Source: Nymphalis io
Lineage: Eukaryota; Arthropoda; Insecta; Lepidoptera; Nymphalidae
Reading direction: 5' to 3'
Assembly: GCF_905147045.1 (NCBI RefSeq)
Contig: NC_065895.1
Location: 6,267,001-6,331,000, forward strand
Length of the DNA stretch: 64,000 bases
The position numbers and the translations under genes were made by a program. Below, one piece after another: positions 1 through 11,050 of this stretch. Positions within the stretch are counted from its first letter, which is position 1. Each line of letters opens with the position of its first letter. The notes beneath the pieces are model-generated. The model saw only the letters and a program-made list of their open reading frames with translations, searched no databases and had not been told where the DNA came from.

Positions 1-551
1 ATATAAGTATGTATTAACAAAAGAAAAGTAGTATCTGTAGTATATCAGTTGTCTGGTTTCCATAGTACAAGCTCTGCTTAGTTTGGGATCAGACGGCCGT
101 GTGTGAATAATGGCCCAGGATATTGTTAGTACCTTTTTCTATATCTCCCTTATAATAGGGGTAACTTAACTATAACGAGGGCCATGACCAAGCGTGATAG
201 GTTTGTTTAATATTAAATTGACAATGGTGATGTGAGGAACTGTCGAGTAAGACGTGTAGTGTTCAGTATGACTGCTTTTTGTAAAAGTGCGGGAGTGGAC
301 TTGGACATTTGGAGAATATTGAGATTAGTCTTGAGTGTTTTTGCTAAACGCCTGTACTGAAGAGAATGATTGGTAAAATTTTAAGTGTTTATTGACCATT
401 CTTTTTTAATTTCAGTAGCCAATTCTATGTATTTTATTACTTTTTCATTTTGTGTACTGAGTAGGTTGTGTGTGTTACATATTGCAATATCTATAATAAT
501 AATTATTATTAATATAGAATTAAAAATAAATATTATATAGTGGTACTCAAT
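1..551. other. Intergenic or 5' flank, no gene seen
   Basis: This AT-rich stretch lies upstream of the AKAP10-like gene. It may hold promoter or untranslated sequence for that gene. I see no convincing coding exon, RNA gene or repeat boundary in it. Confidence 0.5.
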
Positions 552-812
552 AAATTAACATAGGAACTCTTTTTTTACACTGGAAAAACGAATTTACGTG
601 GTTCCCCTACATGAGGGGGGTAGGTGACATGGGGGAGGAGGGGGGTAGGTGAGACTCGCCGGCGCTGAAGACGCCGGAATACCCGCTAAAAAACAGGTGG
701 TACCCACTTCGCCTTTGCGAGAGGGTATCACGGGATCGCTTGCGTATCCTACCGTGCCGCCCCGACGGTTGGCTCGCCTAAGCGGTCCTCCTTTCAAATT
801 AACATAGGAACT
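552..812 (-). mobile_element. 5'-truncated retroposon with 17-bp target site duplication
   Basis: A GC-rich block (about 569-795) sits in very AT-rich DNA between two perfect 17-bp direct repeats, AAATTAACATAGGAACT at 552-568 and 796-812. Its left edge carries a short T run, which reads as a poly(A) tail on the minus strand, so the element is inserted minus-oriented with its 3' end at the left. The inside has no long intact frame; the 94-codon minus frame there is a by-product. Long target duplication, short A tail and a truncated body are the marks of LINE-machinery retroposition. The body resembles 3' tails of lepidopteran LINEs, possibly the R1 group. That clade assignment is recall only. 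Confidence 0.8.
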
Positions 813-1341
813 ACAAAAAAGGTTAACAATGGTTATTTTAATTATTAAAATAAATATTGACGAAAAACATTCAATCATTGTAGAGTTTACTAAATTCTTT
901 AAAACTTTAATAATAGTAATTATACTTTATATCTACATTTCTTGAAACAGAATCGAACTTTATAATATTTTATAATCTGTATAAAAAAAGGCTACTAAAA
1001 TAACTTTCTTATTTTATAATTACTACTAATAAATAATGTATAAAAAAGATCTATTGCCCAATGTCATAATAAAACTAATTAAATAAATCGATAAACTAAC
1101 GCCATATCAATTCCAGTTGGTATATTATTTATAATCAGCCAACTCTAGTTTTGTCAAATCAAATGTCAGTGTTAAACTGGTAATGTAACGTAGGAATAAA
1201 AAATGTATGTTGTTGCACTTTATTTACAAAATAATTGATTCGGTTTGTTGTCTTTATGGAAGTAATTGGAGATTACAACGATTTTCTTTTACAATTAATG
1301 TATTTTCTACCACATAGTATACAGAAACAATACTGTAAGAT

Positions 1342-3900
1342 ATGATAAAGTTTTGGAAAAGCGCAGGTTTGTTGATCATTAAAGAAAATTAAGTTTTATT
1401 GTTAACAATTTTCCTTTTAATTGCGATATGTTTTTTTTAGCAAAAGGTAAATCCGGCTGTCCAGTGCGACCTCCAGAACGGATTTCAATACATAACATCG
1501 AAGTTATTCCACTGGATACAGAAATCGAAAATGATATTGATGGTAACTTTTTTATATGATTTTGATTTAACGTTGTAATAATTAAAACTGTAGCCGACAA
1601 AACAATGAAAGTGTAATTATTTCACATTTTCAAGTTTTTTAACCCAACATTAATTTCTTTAGACAGTTATATATAAATAATATAGATCGATTAATCTCAC
1701 TCAGACATAAGTCCGTAGTAAGAAAATATGTGTACCTTATTTAGAAGAAGAATCTGTTGTTTACCAAAACAAACTACATAATTTGACTCATTTGTAACTT
1801 AGCTAAGAATGATTGTAGTTGGGCCATTTTAAGGCATAGCCGTTTTAACACTTTCACTGCCGTAAACCATATCCAAAAATAAAATATTTCGTCAAGTGAC
1901 ACATATTTCGTCAGTATGCATCACAACTCAATCCTGAATCATAGCTATATAGATGCACCGATTACAAGTGACAAGTAAATATATAGCTTAACTATAAATG
2001 TTTTTATCTTTATTTTTAATATCTATTTAATTCACAAAATTGGATACTATTAGGTGGTACAAAAACAAACACAATAAATACAAATAAAATGGTTAATTGT
2101 GTACTACTAACATTTAGTTTTAGTAAATGAGCTTGGCTGTGAAAGTGTTAGAGAGCACCACAATTTAGTTAGTTTAAAAAATTTATTGATAAGACAACCT
2201 ACTATATTTTATGTATAAGTATGAATTTATATTGACAATTACGTGTCAAAAATGTATTCCTGGCCTATTAATAGAAAAAAAAAAAATTGATACTTCGAAT
2301 CTTTACTATTATGTTAGAAATATAACCACTTAATTTTTTTGTCTAAATTATAATAAAATTGTTGTGTGTATATATATTTACAATAGATTATTTATATTAA
2401 ATTTTTTTTTCAGATAACTCAAATATTTTTGAAAAAAAATCTAAGTTATCAATAAATTTACATGACATACTTATTGAAAAGACAGCAATTAACTATTTTA
2501 TTATGTATATGGAAGGAATAAACAAACAATATCTCATTAAATGTTGGTTAGAACTAGAAAATTTTAAGTTATTATTACAAAATAATGATACAGACAAAAT
2601 AAAAAGTCATCATTCCAAGATAAGTCACACTAGAAGTTTGGATGATCATTCAGATGATAATGAGCTTGATAGGAGTTGTGATAAATTGATGTCACAAAAA
2701 TTTAATTGGAAAACAAGTGTGACCAGTTTAAGAAAAACCAAAGGCGAATGTTCCACGAGTTCCTGTGGAGACTTAACTCAACATATAGATTATTGTGAAC
2801 TTTTTATACATGAGAATTCTTCAGATATCACTGAAAGAGCTATAAGCTTGTTCAAAAAATATGTGGCTTTAGAAGCCCCATATCAACTAGATTTAACAGA
2901 CAATATAAGAAAATTAGTTATATCGAACATATGTCAGCCCGAAGGTTTAATAACAGAAGATTGTTTTAAGCCTGTGCTGGATACTTTATACCACCAAATT
3001 GACAAAAACTATTTTAATTCTTTTCAAAACAGCCCTTTTTATATCAAATCACAAATAGATATCTTAACAAGTGGATGTATTACTCTTCAAGATATTCTCT
3101 ACAATGATGCAATACTCTTTTATTTTACAGAATTTCTAGAACAAGAATCATGCAGCAAATTGCTTGAATTTTTAATATCTATTATGCATTTTAGAGACAA
3201 CCTTATCAATAGTAATCAGTCGAATCTTGAAGCAGCTCAAGGTGATGCTATAGTGCTTTATGACAAATACTTCTCACTTCAAGCAACTAATCCTATTGGG
3301 TTCTCAACTGACATTCGTTTAAAAGTTGAAAGTGACATTTGTAGTGAAGTGGGCTTAAGAGGCACTTGTTTTGACGTACCTTACAAAATTGTATACCAAA
3401 CACTTAGTAAACATGTAAAAACATTTTTAGGATCTGAACTATATTACACTTACCTGTCAGAAATGATAAAATCAGTTGATCAGTTATGGTCCCCAAACTG
3501 CAAATCGCATTCAGATTGCAGCAGTGAATTTAGTATAAGTACCCGAAATACTCTCTTAGCAATGGGTGATCCTCTATTTAGAAAAAAACGAAACCATTCT
3601 GTACCTGATATGTCTATAGACTCTAATCAACTTTACAATGCTGATGCATTATGGCAAAGAAAAAAGCATGATGGTTTGATTCTTGGTCGAATTAATAGTT
3701 TGGGACGGTTTGAATCTAAATTTGAACCTGATCCGGACAAAAGAGATAAATCAGTTCTCAAAAAAATGGTTAGTAAGTTTGTACCGGCTAATACATCAAA
3801 AGTTGAAGAGGAAATGGCTTGGCAAATTGCTCATATGATCGTAAAAGATGTCACTGATTTAACTATGGCTCCACCGGATAATGATACTGATCATGTATAA
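1342..3900 (+). CDS. AKAP10: A-kinase anchor protein 10-like (D-AKAP2), two RGS domains
   Basis: Three coding exons, 1342-1366, 1441-1542 and 2414-3900, join in phase to give 537 residues. The first residues (IKFWKSAAKGKSG) resemble the FFRRKVKGK start of vertebrate AKAP10. Two RGS folds follow, at about residues 54-257 (with a polar insert) and 269-400. A C-terminal amphipathic helix near 509-530, with EEMAWQIAHMIVKDV, matches the PKA regulatory-subunit docking helix of AKAP10. The family tethers PKA to membranes and endosomes or mitochondria and binds Rab4/Rab11. Almost the whole protein is in one exon, which is intron-poor compared with vertebrates. The C-terminus (TDHV) differs from the vertebrate PDZ ligand. 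Start choice: the ATG at 1342 gives the family N-terminus and splices in frame. Fairly certain. Confidence 0.92.
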
Positions 3901-3953
3901 ATGTGTGATAATAATAATTATAAAATAAGTACATATATATTATATATTTTGTA

Positions 3954-3977
3954 AATAAAATGTTATAATGTAATAAA
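3954..3977 (+). terminator. AKAP10 poly(A) signals
   Basis: Two AATAAA hexamers, at 3954-3959 and 3972-3977, follow the AKAP10 stop codon by 53 and 71 nt. They imply a very short 3' UTR, ending before the convergent GPR143 gene. Confidence 0.6.
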
Positions 3978-4675
3978 TATTCATAAATATATTAAACTTA
4001 AATACAATTAAAACTATTTTATTCTAATCACAATTCGTATGTTGATGGTGCTTTAGTGATCGCGGTATAAACTTAATGTTCGGGCCGTAAATAACAGTAG
4101 CAATAACAATATGCAACGCCTTATGTCTTATCGATTGTTGGCAACTTGCGTGTGCGTCAACTTTGAGTCATAGCACTCCTCATTGAACAAGTTGATAAAT
4201 ACTTGTTTACAGGTACTAGGTAGCATTTAACAGTATTACTATTCTATATTTTAATAAATGTTATTAGTAAATAGTTAATTTTGTTTTATATGCAGCAGTT
4301 TTAAGAGGTAGTTTTCGGTTACTCAATTGGGCGTGACCGATTAGTATACATTTGTTATAATTTATCAATATAAATTTTGTAAACCTTATAAAAAATCTTA
4401 TAGTTACAGTCACCCATAAAGACTACTATTATATCTACTATTACGACACCAATCTTAACGCCGGCATTATAGTGCGCTGCGTATCGAATAGATGAATTCC
4501 AATTCTTAAGTTTTACCTAATTTATTGATCTTTCTCGAAATAATAATAAATCACTTAGGTACACGACGTTAAGATAGTAATAATATAAACCAAATATATA
4601 AATGCAAAATGTATTCATATAATTATCACAAAAACACACACATGTCTAAATAACTATTCGAATAAAAACAAAAAA

Positions 4676-7600
4676 TCACAAAGTAGCATAGTTATTTATA
4701 GCTGGAGGTATCGGAGACATCGGCAATCGCGGCGGTTCAGAGCCAAGGAGTGGCGACTGTTCATCGTGAAAGCTGAAATCTTTTTGTAAATTTACTAACG
4801 TTGGGCTGAATTTACTCTCGAATGGTGCCCATTTTCGATATACCATAGCATTCAGTAAAGCTTGCATTGGATTCAGAAACGCCTAAAAACAAAAACAAAT
4901 ATTATATGTAAATAGCTAACAAAAATTCAATTGCGTTTTACATTTTATAATAATGTATTTTAAATTAGAATAATTATTTAAGATGAAGTACCTAAATTGA
5001 CTTTTAATTTAGTCGATGGTAATGGTGTGTATACTAGTCTTAATATTTACTACCCATTATATTATTCGTATCGTCAAACAGAAATAAATTGTTTTGATTT
5101 CCTCCCATTTGAAGAGTAATCACCTCCAATTCATCACAGGAAATAACATCTTATATCATATGCTATTGGTGGTAAGTAGGTAAGTCGAGTTATATTTTTT
5201 AAGTATAATCCTTTGATCAGGAAGTTAATGTAAGAAACATATCAAATCAGACCTTCAGTACCACTAATATTACTTTTTCCGTTTTATTTGTTCAATTTTT
5301 TATTAAGTATATGTATATTATAAGCATTGTACAAAAAATCAATGGCCGGGAAGTAAAGATAAATAAACAACTTTGACCTTGAATTGTCAAGACACTATTA
5401 GACCAGGTTTAAATACTCTATGGAATTAATAACGGTTCATGAAAAAATAGTGTTTTGAGTGTCGACGTAGTTATTTTTCGAAATGACATTAAGTGGATAT
5501 AGGTAGTTCAGTGGTATTGTGGTATTTTATATTCTTTTATAAATAAAGGCATTTTAATGAAGATTTGCATGTACTTACTATAGCAAATCGTATGAAATAT
5601 ATTTATTTAAACCATATTTATCTTTACTATTTCTGCTATTAGAATGAAATATAAATGAGGGTAGACTTTTTTTTTGTGAGAGGTGTCAAACGGGGCAAAA
5701 GACTCACATGATCGAAAGTGATTAAGGCCGCCCTTGGACACCTGCGGAGGGCGTTCAAGTGCGTTGCCAGCGTTTAAGAAATGAATGGGCTCTTTTTTTG
5801 GAAAAGTCGCCGGTAAAAGCTTGTTTCACAGAGTGGTTGTGCGAGGCAAGAAATGCCTTAAAAATCGCGTTGTTGTGGATTTCCAGACATCGAGGTGATA
5901 AGGATGAAATTTAGAATTATTTTAATAGATATTCTACTCACCATAATATACCATATTAAAATTATGACTTTAACAGGCATTTTAAACCACATTGTCCATA
6001 CTAAGATTCCATTTACAAGGTTTGGTAACCAACATATATAAAATACTGCATTTATCAAAAAGAATTTTAATCTTAATGTATCAACAACCCTTCTTTCTTT
6101 ACTTGTGAACTGCAAAATGATAAAATGTATTACAATTTTAAATATAACAAAACATAAAATACAAATTACCTAAAATAGTGCAGAGCATATACATTTTTAG
6201 TTTGTTAATGTAAAATCATTTATGTAAATATATATATTTATTTTTATTTAGAGATCTAATTGTCATAATCACAGCTATGTAACAAAATCATAAAACAAGT
6301 ATACATAATATGATAGGGAAACATAAGTGGTGATACATATTACGCAATAACTAAAACTATTATAAGAAGATATATAGAACAATAAATGCAAAAAGTGTTT
6401 GTTACAAATAATTGTTGAAATATTACCTGAGCCAATGGAAGAGCAACTGCCATTTCTATATTTTTGCTAGCTAGAAGGTAGATAACAGGATTCACCACCA
6501 TAACAATAAAAATGGGTAAGTATGTAGCACAGTAGTTTGGAAGTATTCTTAAAAATGCACTTGAAACTGATGTTATATTATGACATCTGAAAATTTGTAT
6601 TTTTATAACATATGTTGCATTTATTACATTAACTAACAACTTTGTATTCTAGTTCGTATTCTAGCCTAAATATTCTTAATATTAATTATTTGATGAAAAT
6701 AAAAACTTACAAATACTATTTGGTATAATAACATTACACAAACTCAAAGTTATTAGCAAATATTAATTGATGATTGAATGAGTTTTTGCGATGTTTCTAA
6801 CCAGAACATATTTTTTCCAATGATAGGTGAAATAAATATATAGATAAAATAAAATTAATTTACCTAGCATTTGGAATATAGAGAATAGACAACCCAATGC
6901 TTGTAGTTACAGCTGGTATACCCCAGGCCAAGGAGTGATAAAGTACTGGATGAGAATCTTGACCTTTAATTGAATGCCATATATCTATTGCATAGAACAA
7001 TGTCCAAAACCAAGTAGCGGTGTAGAAATACTGAGTCCAAGCCTAAAACATGTTCAAATTACTTATGAGAAACAATGTATTTATATTAACACAATTTTTT
7101 ATGATTTTTTCTATTAAGTTTGTCTTTGTTCTATTTATTAAATGCATGTAAACAATTTGGCAATTTTTAAGGCATATCACACTCCTTGGGGATGGTTTTC
7201 ATTGTAAATTGGTTCCACACCATCATATAGTTGTTTGAGATATTTACATACTCAATTAATGAATGGTGCTAAAGAAAATTCCTTCAGTCTGCTCTTACGA
7301 TAACCATGGATTAAAATAGGATGGCTTTAATCTGCACTGCTATAATGGATGCCTATAGATTTATTTTAATAATAAATGTTATAAATAATGTAGTATGTGA
7401 ATTAACTTACAGATATAATGCTGCAAAACAAAACACTAACATCATCATTGGGCATAGGCATTATGTTTTTATATTGCAACCACAGGGATGACCGGACAAG
7501 AACACCTATAAATATGTATTTAAAAGAGTAGAGTTTAGAAATATTTAAAGCTTTTCATATAAACAATTATATTAAAGCTTTTCATATAAACAATTATAAA

Positions 7601-7995
7601 CAATTATATTGTTTTTATTTTAAAGTAATTACCTAGAGAAGCAAACAAGTCTGCTACAGCTAACCAGATTATAATATGTCGCCCTCGGGTAGCAGATAAG
7701 CTATTCAATCTTTGGAAGAGATTTGGTATTCTTCTTGGAAAAATCTATTTAAATAAAAAAATATATATTAATAATACACAATAGCTCCTTTGCCATAGTA
7801 ATGCTTCAACTCTATAGCTTATATGACTGTATAGCTTTATACCTGATAAATGGAACCAAGAATTCCTATGCTTGAAGACATTAGACAGACAATATTATAT
7901 GATTCAGTATTAAATTCATTCATAATCCTAATTGCCAAATCTTCTTTATTTCCGGTATGGTGGCAACAGAATGTCTGTATGGTAGGGTCCGACAT
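4676..7995 (-). CDS. GPR143: GPR143-like seven-transmembrane receptor (ocular albinism type 1 family)
   Basis: Seven exons in transcript order are 7995-7843, 7744-7633, 7505-7411, 7042-6864, 6586-6427, 6109-5942 and 4882-4676, giving 357 residues. The start MSDPTIQTFCC matches the family's conserved TFCC N-terminus. Further matches are WLAVADLFASLGVLVRSS (TM2), TATWFWTLFYAIDIW (TM3), YLPIFIVMVVNPVIY (TM5), KERRVVDTLRLKFF before TM6, and ICWLPNLVN in TM6. The last exon gives FLNPMQALLNAMVYRKW, like LNPAQGFLLSLAFYGW of the human protein. GPR143 acts in melanosome and endolysosome membranes and has been described as an L-DOPA receptor in vertebrates. Its role in insects is not shown here. The last intron carries a retroposon fragment (5664-5895). 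The gene is convergent with AKAP10. Confidence 0.95.
5664..5895 (-). mobile_element. LINE 3'-end fragment in GPR143 intron
   Basis: This GC-richer stretch begins with a T run and carries the same sequence, inverted, as the 3' end of the LINE at 51224-52315. Shared blocks include the 'attttggaaatccac'-type segment, the 'gcctcgca' segment and the 'cttaaaggctggcaacgc'-type segment. It is minus-oriented, truncated and non-coding, and lies close to the donor of the 6109-5942 exon. The family call rests on this within-window match. Confidence 0.65.
7543..7600. repeat. 27-bp tandem duplication in GPR143 intron
   Basis: Two adjacent copies of a unit of about 27 bp (containing AAAGCTTTTCATATAAACAA) lie in the intron between exons 2 and 3, followed by a partial third copy of its AT-rich end. 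It looks like simple replication slippage. Confidence 0.7.
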
Positions 7996-9484
7996 TCTTC
8001 TATTTTTAAAAGAATTTTAACTGTACCTATACTTTGTGAAAAATAATTTAGATAGAAAATTTAAACGTAGATTACGTATTTACTGTGTCATTGATATTTT
8101 TGCCAGTTTTTAGAATACATTAGCAACCAGTAGCCATAAGCTTTTCGAACTACTATCTACGAGAGAATATAGTAACAATACATTTTGCGGTTACATATCA
8201 AGTATTTTATTCTAATATTAAGTTACGTTTTTATTAAATGTCCAGAATTTGTGCTACTAAATAAACAGACCTAAGTAAACTTATATTATGTAAATAAATC
8301 AAATTGTATATTGCGTGTTTACTTTTGTCATTTCTTAATTTGTCATTGTCAAAACATGACTTTTTTTTTAAACCATAGCTTCAAGCTTGTCTATTATGCA
8401 CAAGCTAAAGCTAATGTTAAATTATTTTTTCTGTCCTAAGGTTTTTAACTGTAATCATATAAAACTTCAGCTACCAGATCAGTCAATAATAGACCAAGAC
8501 CAACTCAATAATATTTATAATTTCCAAGATTAGAATTTTTTTCGCTTTAAAGGATCACCACATCTCACACGTGTATTTCTGTAATGTTTTATTAATTTGT
8601 TTTTTTTTTATTATTTATTTACAAGAATACATTTAAACATAATCAGGTTGAAGCAAAATATAATCAGATTAATATATCACGATTAAGGATTAACTTTGAT
8701 TGATTCTGAACGGGACGTGCCTGGGGCACTTACTTCACTCATTCAATTTTCTTTTTAATTACTTTCGTTATACTGTAATCGTAATTGATTATTAAGCACA
8801 TTGTAATCCTATTCGTTAATAATAGTACTGTTTTGAAAAAAAAATGTTTCCAATTTCTGGACATTAAAAATGAAACCATCACATGTATTGTTAAAAATAA
8901 ATTTATTTAGAGAAAAATATAGCATAATTTGTATGTAATTTTAAATTTAGATACATTTTAATCATTATTTGCTGATCATAATTTAATTATTTTACTTTTT
9001 ATACATAAAGTTCTTAATTGTAGTCTTAGTTTTACTTCGACTTTTGTATGGGTAATGCTCTTAAAACTATGTTATACAGGTAAATTTACTAAGATTTAGG
9101 CTCACATTCAGAACGAATACAAAAAAATATATAAAAGATGAATTTTCTAGCAAAACATATTATTTAATTAATTTTTAATACTTACGATATACTTCCTATA
9201 TTGAAAATTTAATGCTATAATATTTTCATGTCATTATATATTAGTATAATATTATATAAATATTATTTTTATGGAATGGGGTTGTTTTTTCCAGAACGAA
9301 AAATATACTAAAATCATCCTAATAATTCTATTACTAGTTAGAAACTAAAAGCGTGATACGCTTCTATTTTATTCTAATAGTGTAAGATGTTATCTACAAC
9401 CAAACTATGTGATATATCAATAATCGACGAAACATTTGAACGAAACGGTTTCTTCGGTACTTTAAATAGTATTAGTACAAGAAA
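7996..9484. other. Intergenic, AT-rich
   Basis: This holds the GPR143 upstream region and the 3' flank of the minus-strand gene that ends at 9485. A minus-strand AATAAA at about 9368-9373 could serve that gene. I see no exon or recognised repeat otherwise. Confidence 0.4.
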
Positions 9485-11050
9485 TCATTTTTCAATTGGT
9501 TGTAAAGGTATAACAGTGAGATTATGATTAACACTAAAACAAGGATTAATTGGATCTCTAATGTCCCCTGGTTCTTGAGTACAATTTGGCGATATATGTT
9601 CGCTACTGGTATTTTCAGCAATATTAGAAAGTCTTAGAGCAGTCGGTTGTTCAGAAGAAATTTTATCTTCAGTAGGCACCGTCGTAAAAATTTCTATGTC
9701 TGTCGAATTAAAGGAGATTGGAGTTTCTGTTACATTATTTTCCGCTGCTGAATTAAGAAGAACAGAACAAGGTATTGTTGTCATAAATTCTTTTCCTTCT
9801 TTTGTAACAACGGTTATTGTACACTTTGTGTTATCCTCTTTATTATTGCTATTCACACCTAAATCCTTCACATTAGCATCCGGAGTGAATGAAGTCGCAA
9901 TAGAGCAAGGTATAGCAAGTACTTCTGTAGTATTGCCATTATTTATAGTTAATGTACAGTTGACTAAGTTGTCTAAGAAAGGATCTGAAACTGGTGTTGT
10001 ACTATTTTCAGGGGCAACAGCAATCGGTTGTCCTCGGTTGTCATAAATTACGGTGTGATGGTGGCGGCCAGTCGATCTAGCTAAATTCCATAATGCCAAG
10101 CCCGTTAATACCGTACCTATTCCAGCACCAGCAATACCAACTCCAGTTAAGGCACTTCGTGTTTGGCTTACACCTCCGAAGTTTTTACCATTATTAGCAT
10201 AACCTCCAAAATAGCCGGGTGACTGTGGCCCGTATGACCCTCCATAACCCCCATGTCCTCCGTAGCCTCCATAACCATGTCCATTATTTGTATATGGTGG
10301 AGGAGGTCCTTGAGGATGATGGTTGTAGTTATTTCCTAAGCTTGAATATGGAGGTGGTGGTCCATGTGGAGGTTGGTTATTATTGTTAAAACCATTAGGA
10401 GGAGAAGCATGTGGTCTAAAATTATTGGGCGAGTTCATTCCTTGATTTGGAAGTGATGCCGAGTTAGAACCTGATAACCCTGACCCTTGTGGATACCCGG
10501 TACCTGAACCAGAATTTCCAGATAGACCATTCGAAGCTGGATAAGAAGCCCCCGATTGACTGTTTTGCGGAGAAATTCCAGATTGTTGTAAAGGAACATT
10601 ACTCCTTTGCATGCTTTCTTGTTGAGATGTTTTTGGTGGACTGTTTCCAGACAAGCCAGTATTACTTTGTGGATATGCATGACCTGATTGACTAGTCTGC
10701 ACTGGTTTAGATTGCTGTAAAGGTACGTTGCTCCTTTGTATGGCTTCTTGCTGGGACGTTTTTGGTTGATTACTTCCAGAAAGTCCAGTATTACTTTGTG
10801 GATACGAATGACCTTGACTTTTCTGAGCTGGTTTCTCTTGCCATCCAAACAAAGAGGGTTTGGGCGCGGAAGCCTGTGAGTGGCTTAAAGGGGTAGGCGC
10901 TGGTTGAGAATGTGTATTAGTTTTTCTGCTTGTACTGCGTCCAGATCCCGAGCTTCGACTGCGAGACATGCTTCTTTTGGATTCAATGTTCGTCACAACC
11001 ACAAGAAGCACAATAAATGTGAAATATAACGTCTTTTTCATCATTTTCAC
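9485..11050 (-). CDS. Secreted low-complexity protein with Gly/Ala hydrophobic segment and two-Cys repeats
   Basis: One intronless frame of 521 residues. Residues 1-24 form a clear signal peptide (KKTLYFTFIVLLVVVTNIES), followed by a Ser/Arg patch. Next comes a long Gln/Ser/Gly/Pro region with imprecise repeats of the type SYPQSNTGLSG and QRSNVPLQQS, then Gly/Tyr/Pro-rich sequence. A hydrophobic stretch near 300-325 (ALTGVGIAGAGIGTVLTGLA) precedes an acidic, glycosylation-prone C-terminal part with eight N-x-S/T sequons. That part contains two related modules, NCTLT...AIPCS and KCTIT...TIPCS, and a third Cys pair. I do not recognise the family. Signal, hydrophobic core and glycosylated Cys-pair tail recall prion-like architecture only by analogy; no homology is claimed. 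Opposite-strand frames within it are shadows. Confidence 0.8.
   Translation of the reverse strand: MKMMKKTLYFTFIVLLVVVTNIESKRSMSRSRSSGSGRSTSRKTNTHSQPAPTPLSHSQASAPKPSLFGWQEKPAQKSQGHSYPQSNTGLSGSNQPKTSQQEAIQRSNVPLQQSKPVQTSQSGHAYPQSNTGLSGNSPPKTSQQESMQRSNVPLQQSGISPQNSQSGASYPASNGLSGNSGSGTGYPQGSGLSGSNSASLPNQGMNSPNNFRPHASPPNGFNNNNQPPHGPPPPYSSLGNNYNHHPQGPPPPYTNNGHGYGGYGGHGGYGGSYGPQSPGYFGGYANNGKNFGGVSQTRSALTGVGIAGAGIGTVLTGLALWNLARSTGRHHHTVIYDNRGQPIAVAPENSTTPVSDPFLDNLVNCTLTINNGNTTEVLAIPCSIATSFTPDANVKDLGVNSNNKEDNTKCTITVVTKEGKEFMTTIPCSVLLNSAAENNVTETPISFNSTDIEIFTTVPTEDKISSEQPTALRLSNIAENTSSEHISPNCTQEPGDIRDPINPCFSVNHNLTVIPLQPIEK

Noticed and set aside
10435..10848. 137-codon minus frame inside the secreted low-complexity gene
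   Set aside because: It overlaps the 521-codon frame in another phase. The longer frame has signal peptide, Cys modules and repeats.
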